A stretch of 64,000 bases of DNA from Silene conica (GCA_029255685.2 CM055314.2:11402059-11466058), one strand, 5' to 3'. Shown: positions 38,108 to 50,688, numbered from the stretch's first letter. Notes: generated from the letters alone by a model not told the origin. Program-made: numbers and translations.

Positions 38108-38302
38108 TGTAACACCCCCATTTATTTAAGGGCCTGAACTAGGACTCCTCAGATAAATACAGGTGTGAGGGGGCCCCAGACTCATACTTTGCCTTTAGTG
38201 TGCTCCAAACAGTCATATCCCGGGGTTCATTTTATTCAGACTCTCCTACTTTCATTGGGTTCATTAGGTTAGGCCTGAGGATCGTTCGCTCTGATACCAC
38301 TT
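38108..38302 (-). repeat. Extra LTR-end/leader/PBS fragment at the 3' end of the young chromovirus
   Basis: The first about 58 bp equal the outer end of the LTR (TGTAACACCCCC ... ACAGGTG). The rest, from GGTGT at 38162, equals the leader and PBS next to the 5' LTR (45715-45855). The fusion point is a 5-bp microhomology GGTGT shared by both sources. The element thus reads LTR-PBS-leader-LTR end before the TSD. It could be a reverse-transcription template switch integrated as such, or a tandem copy reduced by deletion. Confidence 0.88.
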
Positions 38303-39252
38303 TGTAACACCCCCATTTATTTAAGGGCCTGAACTAGGACTCCTCAGATAAATACAGGTGTTACCATCTCGGTTTCCCGAGGTAGTAGATACAAAGGAAG
38401 ATAACCAGTACTTTAAATTAAATTAAACTCAAAACATGTTCTTACATAACCAAATATAAAACTGTTCTGATACAAAATAAAAGTACAACTCATCAACTAC
38501 TATCGAGGGATCTAGACTCTAGGCAGGTCCGGGTCCATGCTTCTCCCTTCCCTAAGCTCCCATAGTCTTATACCTGTCAATCTGCTCCCCAATAATTTGG
38601 TTCATCACAGGTGATCACGAATACACAGGGTCAACCATGAGGTTGAGTAGAGAAAAACTGTATATAAATCACATTACTATAAATAGAAAGTCAAACTTCT
38701 CCTCTCCGAATCACAGACCCTTTTATCTCCACACCAATCACAGACCCTTTATCTCCGCACCAATCACAGTCCCTTTATCTCCGCACCAATCACAGACCCT
38801 TTTATAACAATTCCCGCATCATAGGAATATATAGCCAATATATAATGTCACAACGTTAAACAATCGATAAGATATACACATATAATTCACCATGGTTAAT
38901 GATCATGCTTCACAACATAAACAAGTGCACAGTTAATTCCCTACCTCGTAATTGCAGAAGAAAATGGCACAATGCACAACCGTTCTCAAAAGTGCTCCAC
39001 ACGAAAACTTCCACCTAAAAGTATATTACTTAATTAATAAACTTCCTATTCTCGTAACACGTATACACATTCCATTTATAGTAACTTCCTATAAATAGCA
39101 GCTGCCAAAAATAGTAACTTTGGTTTGAAATTCAAATTATTGAGATGTGGCATAAATACCATATCTTATTTTAAATGCCCAAAATCATATCCCTTAATAT
39201 CACAATATCTTTACTTAATTAACATAATATTACCATACTAAATAATAATAAC

Positions 39253-39285
<33 letters not shown>

Positions 39286-40530
39286 GCTAATAATAACAAA
39301 AATAATGAAAAGAATAAAACAAACACACCAAAACCCGACAGCCCTAAAACCCCTGACCCGCGGCTTCCACACCCTTGTCCCAGCCGCGTGACTAAACCAG
39401 GCACCACCGTCAACCACCAGACACGACCCCCACACTGTCCCCTTCACCTCTGACCACCACCACCCTGGTCGACTACTTCCGGCGAGGTGAACCAGAGCCG
39501 TCACCAGGCCTGGTTCACAACCCTCTGATCAGCAGCCCTTCAACAGTCCCCACGAAAACACTTGTATCCACCACGGACACGACCGACTCTGGCGACACCC
39601 ACCACCAACAAGACCACCGACAACAGACGCCCACAACCACCTTGGTACCACCGCATAGACCTCCCCCTAGTCGGCGGTGATACCAACCCAAACACAACCC
39701 CTTCGACACACAAACACCCAGCAAACTCCCTGACCTATATCGAAACCCTCCAAAACACCGTGACAGACCTCCCATTGCCACCGTGATAAACACCAACCAA
39801 ACCACCCAACCACCACCTGTCATACCAACCCACGACCCATAACAAAACGCACCCAGATCCATCCATAGCCGTTTGATAAACATGCTACGTGACTATAATA
39901 AAAAGAGATCGACAAAGACTGACTCGCTGCTACTGACTTTACCACCATAATCGACACCTTTTAACCACCAACGACACCCCAACGACGACCCTGCCATATA
40001 AAGTTCGCATCCCAGAAAGAAACTATGCAAAAGTGACCAAGATTAGTCGTGTATACAGACAGATTCATGCGAATGAAATTACGAACATAAACAGAATTAA
40101 CCGTACTGTGGTTGACATACCAGTTTGTTGACCAAAACGAACCACCCTACGCTAGTGTGCAACCACCGTGACTGGTTTCCTCTTCTACCCTGATATGGCG
40201 GCTATGATTTTGTGGTTTTAGATCTAGGTTTTTGCTTAAGGGTTTAGGGTAGTGAGCCTCTTAAATAAGGCGGCAGGAAGCAAGGAGGACTGAGTTCCTA
40301 TAATTCGTCCATGGGCTGCTACTTAGCACGCCAATCGAGGCCCATGGACGAGCTGCTATGACACCTGGGTTCGAACCCCAACAACTACACATTACTAATA
40401 TTATGTTAAGGTGGCTAAGTTCCCCTTTCGAGTCCCATCTAAGACCACAACACCTCGTATAAAACGAGTACGAGCAAGCTTATAAAATAAACGATTTAAA
40501 ATAAAAGAAACTAAAATGCGAGGTATTACA
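38303..40530 (-). repeat. 3' LTR of the young chromovirus
   Basis: 2228 bp, TGTAATACCTCGC at 40530 to GGGTGTTACA at 38303 in element orientation. TATTTAA on the minus strand lies at 40261-40268. Contains an AAT microsatellite at 39241-39283 and low-complexity CCA/ACC-rich DNA (39370-39800) that creates chance open frames. By eye it differs from the 5' LTR at about 39524, 39562, 39713 and 40319 and in the AAT count. Confidence 0.93.
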
Positions 40531-40543
40531 GTCTTCCCTCCTT
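40531..40543 (-). other. Polypurine tract of the young chromovirus
   Basis: AAGGAGGGAAGAC on the minus strand, directly abutting the 3' LTR. The following 167 bp to the polyprotein stop at 40711 is untranslated and shows nothing else recognisable. Confidence 0.85.
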
Positions 40544-40710
40544 AAAAAGAACTTCGTCCCGAAGTTCTACCACACTTAGGTGACAAAACAATCAACTCAA
40601 ACGACTTGGGACACAAACCACACCAAGCAATCGTCATAAAACTTTGATTAAATCACAGAATGTTACATTCCACCCCCCCTTAAAGAAAAGTTACGTCCGC
40701 GTAACTTACC

Positions 40711-43700
40711 TCAATCAAAGAGATGTGGGTAACGCTCCCTCATAGATGCCTCAGGCTCCCACGTAGCCTCTTCCTGATTATGATTTGTCCACAGGACTTT
40801 CACCAAGGACGTCTCCCCATTGCGAGTCTTTCGTACTTTCCTGTCCAAAATCTCCTTCGGAGTCTCAATGTAGGCCAACTGCTCGTCTACCTCAATCACC
40901 TCGTGCTGAAGTACATGTGATGGATCACTTACATACTTCCTCAACTGGGACACATGGAACACATTATGAACCTTGGATAGGGTTGGAGGCAAAGCTAAGC
41001 GATATGCCACCTCTCCAACTCTGTCCAAGATCTCAAATGGTCCAATAAACTTCTGACTCAGTTTGCCACGCTTGCCGAATCTCATCACACCCTTCATCGG
41101 AGAGACCTTCAGTAGAACTTTCTCTCCGGCCTCAAATGAAATATCGCTCCTCTTCAGATCGGCATAGCTCTTCTGTCTATCCTGAGCGGCCCTCATCCTC
41201 TATCGAATAATCTGAACCTGCTCCACCATCTCCTGAATCATATCTGGCCCCAATGTCACGACATCAGCTCGATCGTCCCAACACACAGGGCTCCGACACT
41301 TCCTCCCATACAGAGCCTCGAAAGGGGCCATGCCTATGCTTGCATGATAGCTGTTATTATAAGAAAACTCGATCAACCCCAGTCGATCCTCCCAAGATCC
41401 TCCGAACTCAAGTACACAAGCCCGCAACATATCCTCAAGGGTCTGAATCGTTCTCTCAGTCTGACCATCAGTAGCTGGATGGAAAGTTGTACTCATTTTC
41501 AATTGGGTACCCAAAGCAGCCTGCAACTCCTGCCAAAATCTGGATATAAACCTCGAGTCTCGATCTGAAACAATATCCTTGGGTACGCCATGCAGTTTGA
41601 CCACATTCTGAACATATGACTTAGCCAACTCAGCTTTACTCTAGTTATCTTTCATTGGAATAAAGTGAGCAGACTTAGTCAAACGATCCACGATCACCCA
41701 AATCATGTTGTTGCCCCTCTGAGTTCGAGGCAACCCCACGATAAAGTCCATCGAAATATTCTCCCACTTCCACTCGGGCAAGTCTAATGGTTGAACTTTC
41801 CCTTGAGGTCTCTTATGCTCCCCTTTCACTCTCTGACATGTCAAGCACCTGGAAACAAACTCTGCGACCTCCTTCTTCATATTCGGCCACCAAAACGTCT
41901 TCTTAAGGTCCTTATACAGTTTATCACCCCCTGGGTGAACAGAATAAGGGGTAGCATGAGCTTCAGTCAGGATCTTCTTCTTTAGCTCCTCAACATTTGG
42001 TACACAACATCGCCCACTGAACCTCAAACTACCGTCGGTATGAATACTGAACTTGGATGCCTCATCACCAACCCCATTTTCCACCATCAAACGCCACTTC
42101 TGGATTCTCTCATCGTTCTGCTGTAACTCCCGAATCTCTCCATACAACTCAGGCTCCACTGTCAAGTCGCCAAGGGCATCCCCTTTCCGGATCATGAAAA
42201 TTCCCATCTCCCTTAGTTCGCCATGCAACCTCACCCTCGATCTGGCACAACTCAAAGCATGCACTGACTTCCTACTTAGGGCATCGACCACCACATTCGC
42301 CTTGCCCTCGTGGTAGACAATCTGCATATCATAGTCTCCGATCAATTCTATCCACCTCCTCTGCCTCATGTTCAACTCTTTCTGGGTGTAGATATACTTC
42401 AAGCTCTTATGATCCGAAAACACTTTAAAAGTGGCTCCATAAAGGTAATGGCGCCACAATTTAAGTGCAAACACAACTGCGCCCAACTCCAAATCATGAG
42501 TCGGATAATTTTCTTCGTAGGTCTTCAATTGGCGAGAAGCATATGCGATCACTCTTCCATTCTGCATTAACACACAACCCAACCCATGCTTTGAAGCGTC
42601 GGTGTATACTTCGAAATTATCACTCCCAACTGGCAAGGCCAGGATGGGAGCTGTTGTCAGGCGTTCCTTAAGGATTAGAAATGCCTTCTCACAACTCTCA
42701 TCCCAGATATAACGGTTCTCCTTCCTCATCAACGACGTCAACGGCTTCGCTATCTTTGAAAAATCTTTGACAAATCTCCGATAATAACCAGCTAAACCCA
42801 GAAAGCTTCGAATCTCACCCACATTCTTCGGACTTTGCCACTTAGTCACTGCCTCGATCTTACTAGGGTCAACAGCCACTCCCTCTTTTGAAATTACATG
42901 CCCCAGAAATGCCACTTTCTCCAACCAAAACTCACACTTACTCAACTTAGCATTGAGCTGGTGTTCCTCTAGGGTCTGTAGTACCCTCCTCAAATGGTCT
43001 TCGTGCTCTTCCGCATTCTTGGAATATACCAGGATATCATCGATAAATACCACCACAAACTTGTCCAGGTACGGGCTGAAGATTCGGTTCATCAAGTCCA
43101 TGAACACAGCTGGAGCATTAGTCAATCCAAAGGGCATAACCACAAATTCATAGTGGCCATACCTCGTTCGGAAAGCGGTCTTCGGAATATCTTCATCTTT
43201 TATTCTTAACTGATGATACCCGGATCTCAAATCAATCTTGGAGAAAACCCCAGCTCCACTCAACTGATCGAACAAGTCGTCAATTCTCGGCAAAGGATAA
43301 CGGTTCTTGATGGTCACATTGTTCAGCTCTCGATAGTCAACACACAACCTCAAACTCCCATCCTTCTTCTTCACAAATAAAACAGGTGCTCCCCAGGGCG
43401 ACACACTGGGTCGGATGAACCCTTTCTCAGCTAGTTCATCCAATTGCTTCTTCAACTCCTCCATTTCTTTCGGTCCCATACGGTACGGTGATTTAGAGAT
43501 CGGTCCCGCTCCTGGTTTTAGGTCAATGGAAAACTCCACTTCCCTCCTCGGCGGTAGCCCTGGCACGTCGTCTCGAAACACTCCCTCAAACTCCCGTATC
43601 ACAGGTATCTCACTAGTCTTGGGGGTCTCAGCCTCACAGTCCCACATTTGACACAAGATTAAACTTTCTCCTTTCCGCAAACTAGACTTGAGAGTATTGA

Positions 43701-45309
43701 CAGATATGAATTTGATTTTTGGTTTGACTCGGTATCCCTTGTAAGAAACTCGCACTCCTTTAGGTCCCCTCAAGGAAATCTTCTTTTGATGACAGTCGAT
43801 AAAAGCCCTATACTTCCCCAACCAGTCCATCCCTAAGATCACTTCAAAACCCCCCAGCGGGAATTCTATGAGGTCACCAAAGAAAGTTGCTTCCCCGATT
43901 TTAATGGGTACACTACCGTATACTCTATTACAAACTATTGACTCGCCCGAAGGTATGGTCACTGAATCCGCGACCCAGTCGAATCTCTCAAGCCCCAAAG
44001 CCCTAACATGATCCCTAGACACAAACGAATGGGTGGCACCGGAATCTAAAAGTACGAAAGTAGGTGTAGAGTTCACAAGAAAAGTACCGGTTACCACATG
44101 CGCATCCTCCTGAGCTGCCTGATTTCCCATGGCAAAGAGCTTGCCACTGGACTTGGCCCCACTCTGACTGGCACTAGATGTCCCAGCCTGCTGGCTTCCC
44201 TCTGCTCCTGTCTTCTGGTTAACTCCATTCCCATAGCTTTGGTTCTGGTGCGAGCGGTTCTGATAACTGTTGAAGTTCCTCTGGAAATTGCTGCTCCCTC
44301 CAGACTTCGCACCCCCACCGTAGTTTGTTGTGGGTGTGCGATAGCCGCTGCTACCATAGGACTGAGTGCGGGATCCCTGATATCCGGATGTAGGCGTGCG
44401 ATAACCCCCGGACTGATTCCCTCCAGAAGAGCGACATACTGCCTGCTTGTGCCCAATCTTTCCGCAGCCGAAACAGACCATTCCCACCGAACCACTACCA
44501 GAACCTCCACTCCTGAAGTTGCCCCCACTCTGGTTTCTCCCACCACCAGAGGCACTATTCCCGAAGTACCCACTGAACTTGTTAGAGCTCTGCTTTTTCG
44601 ATCCTGAACCCTTAGCTACTGATTCAGCCTTCCTCTTTTCAGACTTGGACTTTTTGTCCTCCTTGATCATCTCTGAAAGCCTCTCCGCCGCCCCAGCCCT
44701 TAAGTAGATGTCACGGACTGTGGTGGGCGGAGCTGCAATCAGTCTCTTCTTGATGGCGATTGATAATCCCCTCTCAAATTTCATTGCTAGCATGGCATCG
44801 TCGAATCCCATGTCTCCCACATAGTGCACCAACTGGATGAATTTCCTGTAGTAAGCCTCTACAGTCATGTCCTCCGACATCTTGAATGAGTCGAACTCCT
44901 CCCTCAGCTTGCTCTTTTGGAATTCTGGTAGAAACACCTCATTCAAGACCCCCTTGAATGCGCCCCAAGGAACAAACTCGGTTCCATCCTCTCTAGCTGC
45001 TTCCCGGATCTCTCCCTTATTCGCGGTCCACCAGTCGCCAGCCATACCCCTCAGATAGTGGGCAGCCTGGTCCACCCTCAATTCTGCAGGGCAATCCACC
45101 AACTCGAACAGGTTACTGAATTCCCGGCTCCAAGCTCCCAGCAGATGAGGTTCCCCCTCCCCAGTGAATTGGGTAGGGTGATGCCTTGCGATAATTGTGC
45201 TCATTTTTGCGGAGTCCATACGTTTGGCCTTTAGAGCCGCATTCTCAGCTAGTAATCGGTCTAACTCCTCTTGCGTGATGTTAACGGCATTATCTCTTCG
45301 CGGAGGCAT
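40711..45309 (-). pseudogene. gag-pol: Chromovirus gag-pol polyprotein with two nonsense codons
   Basis: A single minus-strand frame from MPPRR (45309; an upstream ATG at 45357 adds 16 residues) to 40711. Numbering from 45357: gag about 50-250; CCHC knuckle C295-C298-H303-C308; protease [10 protein letters not shown] with D438; reverse transcriptase about 610-820 with FIDD at 771-774; RNase H with D920, E957, D982 and D1025; integrase H1134/H1141/C1171/C1174 finger and D1204. Then TAG at 41641-41643 replaces the Trp found in the outer element (SKAEL follows). Frame 41640-41203 has VSDRDSRF and [16 protein letters not shown] (remaining DDE residues). TAG at 41200-41202 replaces Gln. The last part carries the GPF-type integrase end and chromodomain (LVKVLWTNHNQEEATWE). 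No frameshift; without the stops the protein would be about 1550 residues, normal for the family. Confidence 0.93.
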
Positions 45310-45855
45310 ACTATAAAACAAGGAAAGAAATGAGTCCCGACGTACATGGGTACCCATTTGGTTTAGGGCTATGTTCCCTAAGCATCAAAATCTATAAACA
45401 CTTATCATATAAAGTAGTTTTTCCTCTACAACATGGCTCAGGGATCACATAACCGCATATCACTAGACATGATGAAAGAAAGATTTCTAACATGTTTCAA
45501 ATCACTTAACATATCACATCACTATACACCTTTCAACAATTAAAGATTCATTCATGCTCATGCCCCTTCCGGCTTTTCCAAAAGTCACTTATACTCAGAA
45601 TTCTCATAACATACTTATCACAGTATGCTATCACTTTCACCACCTCCTATTCTACCCTTTTCTCTCGTATATGCACTCTGGGTTCCCGGGTAAAACTGAT
45701 AGGGCCTATGGTTCGGTGTGAGGGGGCCCCAGACTCATACTTTGCCTTTAGTGTGCTCCAAACAGTCATATCCCGGGGTTCATTTTATTCAGACTCTCCT
45801 ACTTTCATTGGGTTCATTAGGTTAGGCCTGAGGATCGTTCGCTCTGATACCACTT
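45310..45855 (-). other. 5' leader of the young chromovirus
   Basis: Untranslated region between the 5' LTR and gag, about 500 bp. It contains the PBS at its LTR side; the 141 bp nearest the LTR (45715-45855) is duplicated at 38162-38302. I see no other feature. Confidence 0.8.
45841..45852 (-). other. Primer binding site (initiator tRNA-Met), young chromovirus
   Basis: TGGTATCAGAGC on the minus strand, 3 nt after the LTR end GTTACA. It is complementary to the 3' end of plant initiator tRNA-Met. A second copy lies at 38288-38299 in the extra terminal fragment. Confidence 0.92.
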
Positions 45856-48080
45856 TGTAACACCCCCATTTATTTAAGGGCCTGAACTAGGACTCCTCAG
45901 ATAAATACAGGTGTTACCATCTCGGTTTCCCGAGGTAGTAGATACAAAGGAAGATAACCAGTACTTTAAATTAAATTAAACTCAAAACATGTTCTTACAT
46001 AACCAAATATAAAACTGTTCTGATACAAAATAAAAGTACAACTCATCAACTACTATCGAGGGATCTAGACTCTAGGCAGGTCCGGGTCCATGCTTCTCCC
46101 TTCCCTAAGCTCCCATAGTCTTATACCTGTCAATCTGCTCCCCAATAATTTGGTTCATCACAGGTGATCACGAATACACAGGGTCAACCATGAGGTTGAG
46201 TAGAGAAAAACTGTATATAAATCACATTACTATAAATAGAAAGTCAAACTTCTCCTCTCCGAATCACAGACCCTTTTATCTCCACACCAATCACAGACCC
46301 TTTATCTCCGCACCAATCACAGTCCCTTTATCTCCGCACCAATCACAGACCCTTTTATAACAATTCCCGCATCATAGGAATATATAGCCAATATATAATG
46401 TCACAACGTTAAACAATCGATAAGATATACACATATAATTCACCATGGTTAATGATCATGCTTCACAACATAAACAAGTGCACAGTTAATTCCCTACCTC
46501 GTAATTGCAGAAGAAAATGGCACAATGCACAACCGTTCTCAAAAGTGCTCCACACGAAAACTTCCACCTAAAAGTATATTACTTAATTAATAAACTTCCT
46601 ATTCTCGTAACACGTATACACATTCCATTTATAGTAACTTCCTATAAATAGCAGCTGCCAAAAATAGTAACTTTGGTTTGAAATTCAAATTATTGAGATG
46701 TGGCATAAATACCATATCTTATTTTAAATGCCCAAAATCATATCCCTTAATATCACAATATCTTTACTTAATTAACATAATATTACCATACTAAATAATA
46801 ATAACAATAATAATAATAATAATAATAATAATAAAGCTAATAATAACAAAAATAATGAAAAGAATAAAACAAACACACCAAAACCCGACAGCCCTAAAAC
46901 CCCTGACCCGCGGCTTCCACACCCTTGTCCCAGCCGCGTGACTAAACCAGGCACCACCGTCAACCACCAGACACGACCCCCACACTGTCCCCTTCACCTC
47001 TGACCACCACCACCCTGGTCGACTACTTCCGGCGAGGTGAACCAGAGCCGTCACCAGGCCTGGTTCACAACCCTTTGATCAGCAGCCCTTCAACAGTCCC
47101 CACGAAAACACCTGTATCCACCACGGACACGACCGACTCTGGCGACACCCACCACCAACAAGACCACCGACAACAGACGCCCACAACCACCTTGGTACCA
47201 CCGCATAGACCTCCCCCTAGTCGGCGGTGATACCAACCCAAACACAACCCCTTCGACACACAGACACCCAGCAAACTCCCTGACCTATATCGAAACCCTC
47301 CAAAACACCGTGACAGACCTCCCATTGCCACCGTGATAAACACCAACCAAACCACCCAACCACCACCTGTCATACCAACCCACGACCCATAACAAAACGC
47401 ACCCAGATCCATCCATAGCCGTTTGATAAACATGCTACGTGACTATAATAAAAAGAGATCGACAAAGACTGACTCGCTGCTACTGACTTTACCACCATAA
47501 TCGACACCTTTTAACCACCAACGACACCCCAACGACGACCCTGCCATATAAAGTTCGCATCCCAGAAAGAAACTATGCAAAAGTGACCAAGATTAGTCGT
47601 GTATACAGACAGATTCATGCGAATGAAATTACGAACATAAACAGAATTAACCGTACTGTGGTTGACATACCAGTTTGTTGACCAAAACGAACCACCCTAC
47701 GCTAGTGTGCAACCACCGTGACTGGTTTCCTCTTCTACCCTGATATGGCGGCTATGATTTTGTGGTTTTAGATCTAGGTTTTTGCTTAAGGGTTTAGGGT
47801 AGTGAGCCTCTTAAATAAGGCGGCAGGAAGCAAGGAGGACTGAGTTCCTATAATTCGTCCATGGGCTGTTACTTAGCACGCCAATCGAGGCCCATGGACG
47901 AGCTGCTATGACACCTGGGTTCGAACCCCAACAACTACACATTACTAATATTATGTTAAGGTGGCTAAGTTCCCCTTTCGAGTCCCATCTAAGACCACAA
48001 CACCTCGTATAAAACGAGTACGAGCAAGCTTATAAAATAAACGATTTAAAATAAAAGAAACTAAAATGCGAGGTATTACA
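45856..48080 (-). repeat. 5' LTR of the young chromovirus
   Basis: 2225 bp, with the same ends as the 3' LTR. A TATTTAA at 47811-47818 (minus strand) is the likely TATA box, followed downstream by a GCCGCC stretch. The CCA-rich and AAT-repeat stretches again give chance open frames. Confidence 0.93.
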
Positions 48081-48611
48081 TCGACCGAGCAGGGTACCTG
48101 AGCAGATTGTGGATTCGCCTCCTAAGCTACCTGACTCTCCTCTCATCAATGACTCGACGGAGATTCTGAAGTTAAAAGAACCAAAGATTGCTGATTCTGC
48201 GACAAGCATTGCAGCCCCGTATCCGGATCATTTGGAGAAAGCAAAATTGGAACACCAGTTCGGAAAAATCTTGGAGATCGTCAAAGACCTTGAGCTTAAG
48301 AGAAAATTGGAGGACCATCCTATTATTTCTATTGCTGTAGTTCATGGTAAAGAGGGCATAGGAGATCCTGGTGATACTAGTGAGACAAAATTGGAGCAAG
48401 TTGCTAAAGAAGATAGGCCGGGCAAAGTAAAGAAGCGTGCCATAGCTTACGCGACACCAGATACCCTTCCTCCATCTAGGCCTATTGTCTGGAAGCCCAG
48501 AGTAGCGGTCCATACTGCTGAAAGAACCGCTTTTAGCCAAGTGCCCTACTTTGGGGTATCTTGCTGCTGAGTCGTAGTGCTAGTCAAGCGTTTTCTTTCA
48601 ATTTTTTGTTG

Positions 48612-48730
<119 letters not shown>

Positions 48731-49096
48731 CTTTTTTTAGACTTAGACTCTCTTTGTTTTTGTTGCTATGTTTTGAGAGTTTTTAGACTTGATTCTGGGA
48801 TCTTGCGCATTTGTTGGGCGCATATATGATGATTTTTCAGGTTTAAAGAAGAATGACTTGGTTAATACAAGTTAATTCCGAAGAAAAGAAGGGTGCTGTG
48901 CAGCAGAGGGGTCGACCGACCAGAGATATGGGTCGGCCGACCTAGTCTCTGCATTCCTGGAGTTCCTGCATTCTGCAGGAAGGTCGGTCGACCTAATACA
49001 CGGGTCGGTCGACCTGCTCGTCTGTCACAGCCTGTTCGTTTCTTCCTCGGGAATCGTGCACCAATCTTGGTTACGTGAGTGGCACTGCTAGCCACC

Positions 49097-49132
49097 AAAA
49101 CCTCCCAGCCTACGCTGGTTTGGGGAGGTTTT
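49097..49132 (+). other. Inverted repeat with following T run
   Basis: AAAACCTCCC pairs with GGGAGGTTTT, with a smaller CAGC/GCTG stem in the loop, then TTTTTCT. Also at 54432-54467 and 59731-59766. The shape resembles a terminator, but this is a Pol II-type element and the function is unknown. Confidence 0.7.
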
Positions 49133-50688
49133 TCTCATGCGCTTCATAATCCAGTGAGTTCTTTCCAGTTTTTCCTTGGTTTTTATTTTCCTTGCATATT
49201 TCCTTTAATTTTCTGAAACCTTTACTTAGGCTAATGCACAATGGGGACATTGTGCGGGTTGGTTTGGGGAATGGTTTCGTGTCACATGCATTGCATTTTG
49301 TCACACGTTTATTGCATTTCCATATTGCATCGTTCTTTTCTTTTCCTTGCATATACAAAAAATCCAAAAAAATGAAAAAATTCAAAAATTCCAAAAAATG
49401 CACGTTTATTTTAGCATATAGGTCGAGTCGGAACGAGAGTATTTCAAGGATGATCTTTGCTATCTTACATGTTTATGCCTTTACCTTGCCTTGTCAACTT
49501 GTTTTAGTATGAGAGTCTTTTGCATATCTACGAGTTTTTGTCAATTTGTATATCTTGAGACTTGACTTATACCTTGGCAACCTACTATACATTCTGAGTT
49601 TTTAGAGCTTATTTCCTGGTTTCATTCTTAAACCAGTTGTCTAGGATGTGAGTAGTACTTCCCTTGGAACATGCTACATCAATATGCATAAACATGAACT
49701 TGAATTGCTATATACTTGTTTTACTATCTCGTTTTGTGAATCTTGATACGTGCATTTGGGATCCTTTTTCTCTTATTTACCCATAAGCCCTACATAGCCA
49801 AATTTGCCTTTTTATTCCCCCAAAACTACATCCCATACTTAGCCTACCCTTCCAAGCTAGTATTTGTGGTCTTTGGTTTGACTTTTGAGGCATCTTGATT
49901 TATATGCTATCTTGAGCAAAAAGAGAAAGAAGAAAGAAAATAAAGAAAGAAAAGAAAAAAAACAGAAAAATTCAGAAAAAGAAAGAAAGAAAAGAAAAAC
50001 GAAAAAAAAAAAAAAGATCAAACGTACACAGGAAATAGGTCGACCGACCACCTTCATGGGTCGGCCGACCACCAGACAGCATCAGAATGAAAAAAAATTC
50101 GTTCCAAATTTCCTTTCTTTTATGTGTTATCACTCCCGTACCTCATTCAAAATATTTGGGAGTCCTTTCTTATATTTAATGTGAGAGTTGTGCTACAAAA
50201 GAGCACTTTCTTAATATCAAAAAGTTGTGAGTTATGTTGTTGGGAAACGGTTTTACTAGCTTGGTTACTAACCCCACAAATCCAAAAACATCTTAACCAC
50301 TTTTACCTTTTACCTCACATATCCTTCATTACCCCAATTGCATGTATCCGAGTCACTTAATGGGTCTGTTATACATAGTTGTAGAATTCTTGTTCATGTT
50401 AGATTGCAGGCATGTTTTCATAGGTTGCAGTTAGGTGAGTGTCATGACAATATACTTCTTCCTATCTTTTACATATATTCACCCTTTGCTTCATGAGTGT
50501 CTCGAGCGTACCGCGAGAGTCCAATGGTAATAAGTCTCTATAGTCTCTAGTTTGCAAGTTTGACGACACCATAACTCGTTTGCATGATTTAAATACTTTC
50601 TCATTTTGTACTTGCATTGGTTTAGGCTTACATGTAAATTTCGCTCTGAGGTTGAAATCGTTCCATTAGTTAAGATCGAGTCTATTTA

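Larger units (their letters stand above)
38108..48080 (-). mobile_element. Young chromovirus (Ty3/gypsy, Tekay/Del-like), nearly complete
   Basis: A 9973-bp minus-strand element with TSD TCGAC, LTRs at 45856-48080 (5') and 38303-40530 (3'), PBS for initiator tRNA-Met, a single gag-pol frame ending in a chromodomain, and a polypurine tract. By eye the LTRs differ at four substitutions and one 3-bp microsatellite step, so insertion is recent. Two in-frame nonsense codons disable gag-pol. At the 3' LTR side an extra 195 bp (38108-38302) of leader and LTR end lies inside the TSD. Tekay/Del-like placement rests on the CHD, PBS and overall polyprotein and was not tested phylogenetically. Confidence 0.93.
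34738..48570 (+). pseudogene. gag: gag copy 1, split by two retrotransposon insertions
   Basis: The gag frame occupies three blocks: 34738-35013, 37480-38107 and 48086-48570. The first gap holds a chromovirus solo LTR with TSD TTGAT, the second a full young chromovirus with TSD TCGAC. Ignoring insertions and duplicated target bases, the blocks add up to 1389 nt, a multiple of three, with no stop before the normal end, so the frame was intact when it was hit. Compared with copies 2 and 3 it lacks a four-residue RGNS-type repeat and keeps an extra 21-bp GRPT unit, broken by the second insertion. It cannot now yield a full-length Gag. Confidence 0.88.

Noticed and set aside
39219-39883. Leu/Ile-rich and Gly/Val-rich minus-strand frames in the chromovirus LTRs (also 46772-47433)
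   Set aside because: They lie in LTR low-complexity DNA (AAT repeats and CCA-rich stretch), are duplicated in both LTRs and match nothing recognisable.
44091-44607. Frames overlapping the chromovirus gag in other registers
   Set aside because: Shadows caused by the Gly/Ser-rich gag tail; the pol frame explains the sequence.
45841-45852. Copia-type element suggested by the TGGTATCAGAGC primer site
   Set aside because: The initiator tRNA-Met site is shared by copia and chromoviruses; the domain order PR-RT-RNase H-IN-chromodomain shows Ty3/gypsy.
48172-48540. Minus-strand frames opposite gag (also 53499-53867 and 58834-59202)
   Set aside because: Antisense shadows of the gag coding frame without independent support.
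49857-50184. Lys/Glu-rich and Phe-rich frames around the purine tract (also 55192-55519 and 60519-60747)
   Set aside because: Translations of a GA-rich tract; length and sequence vary freely between copies.
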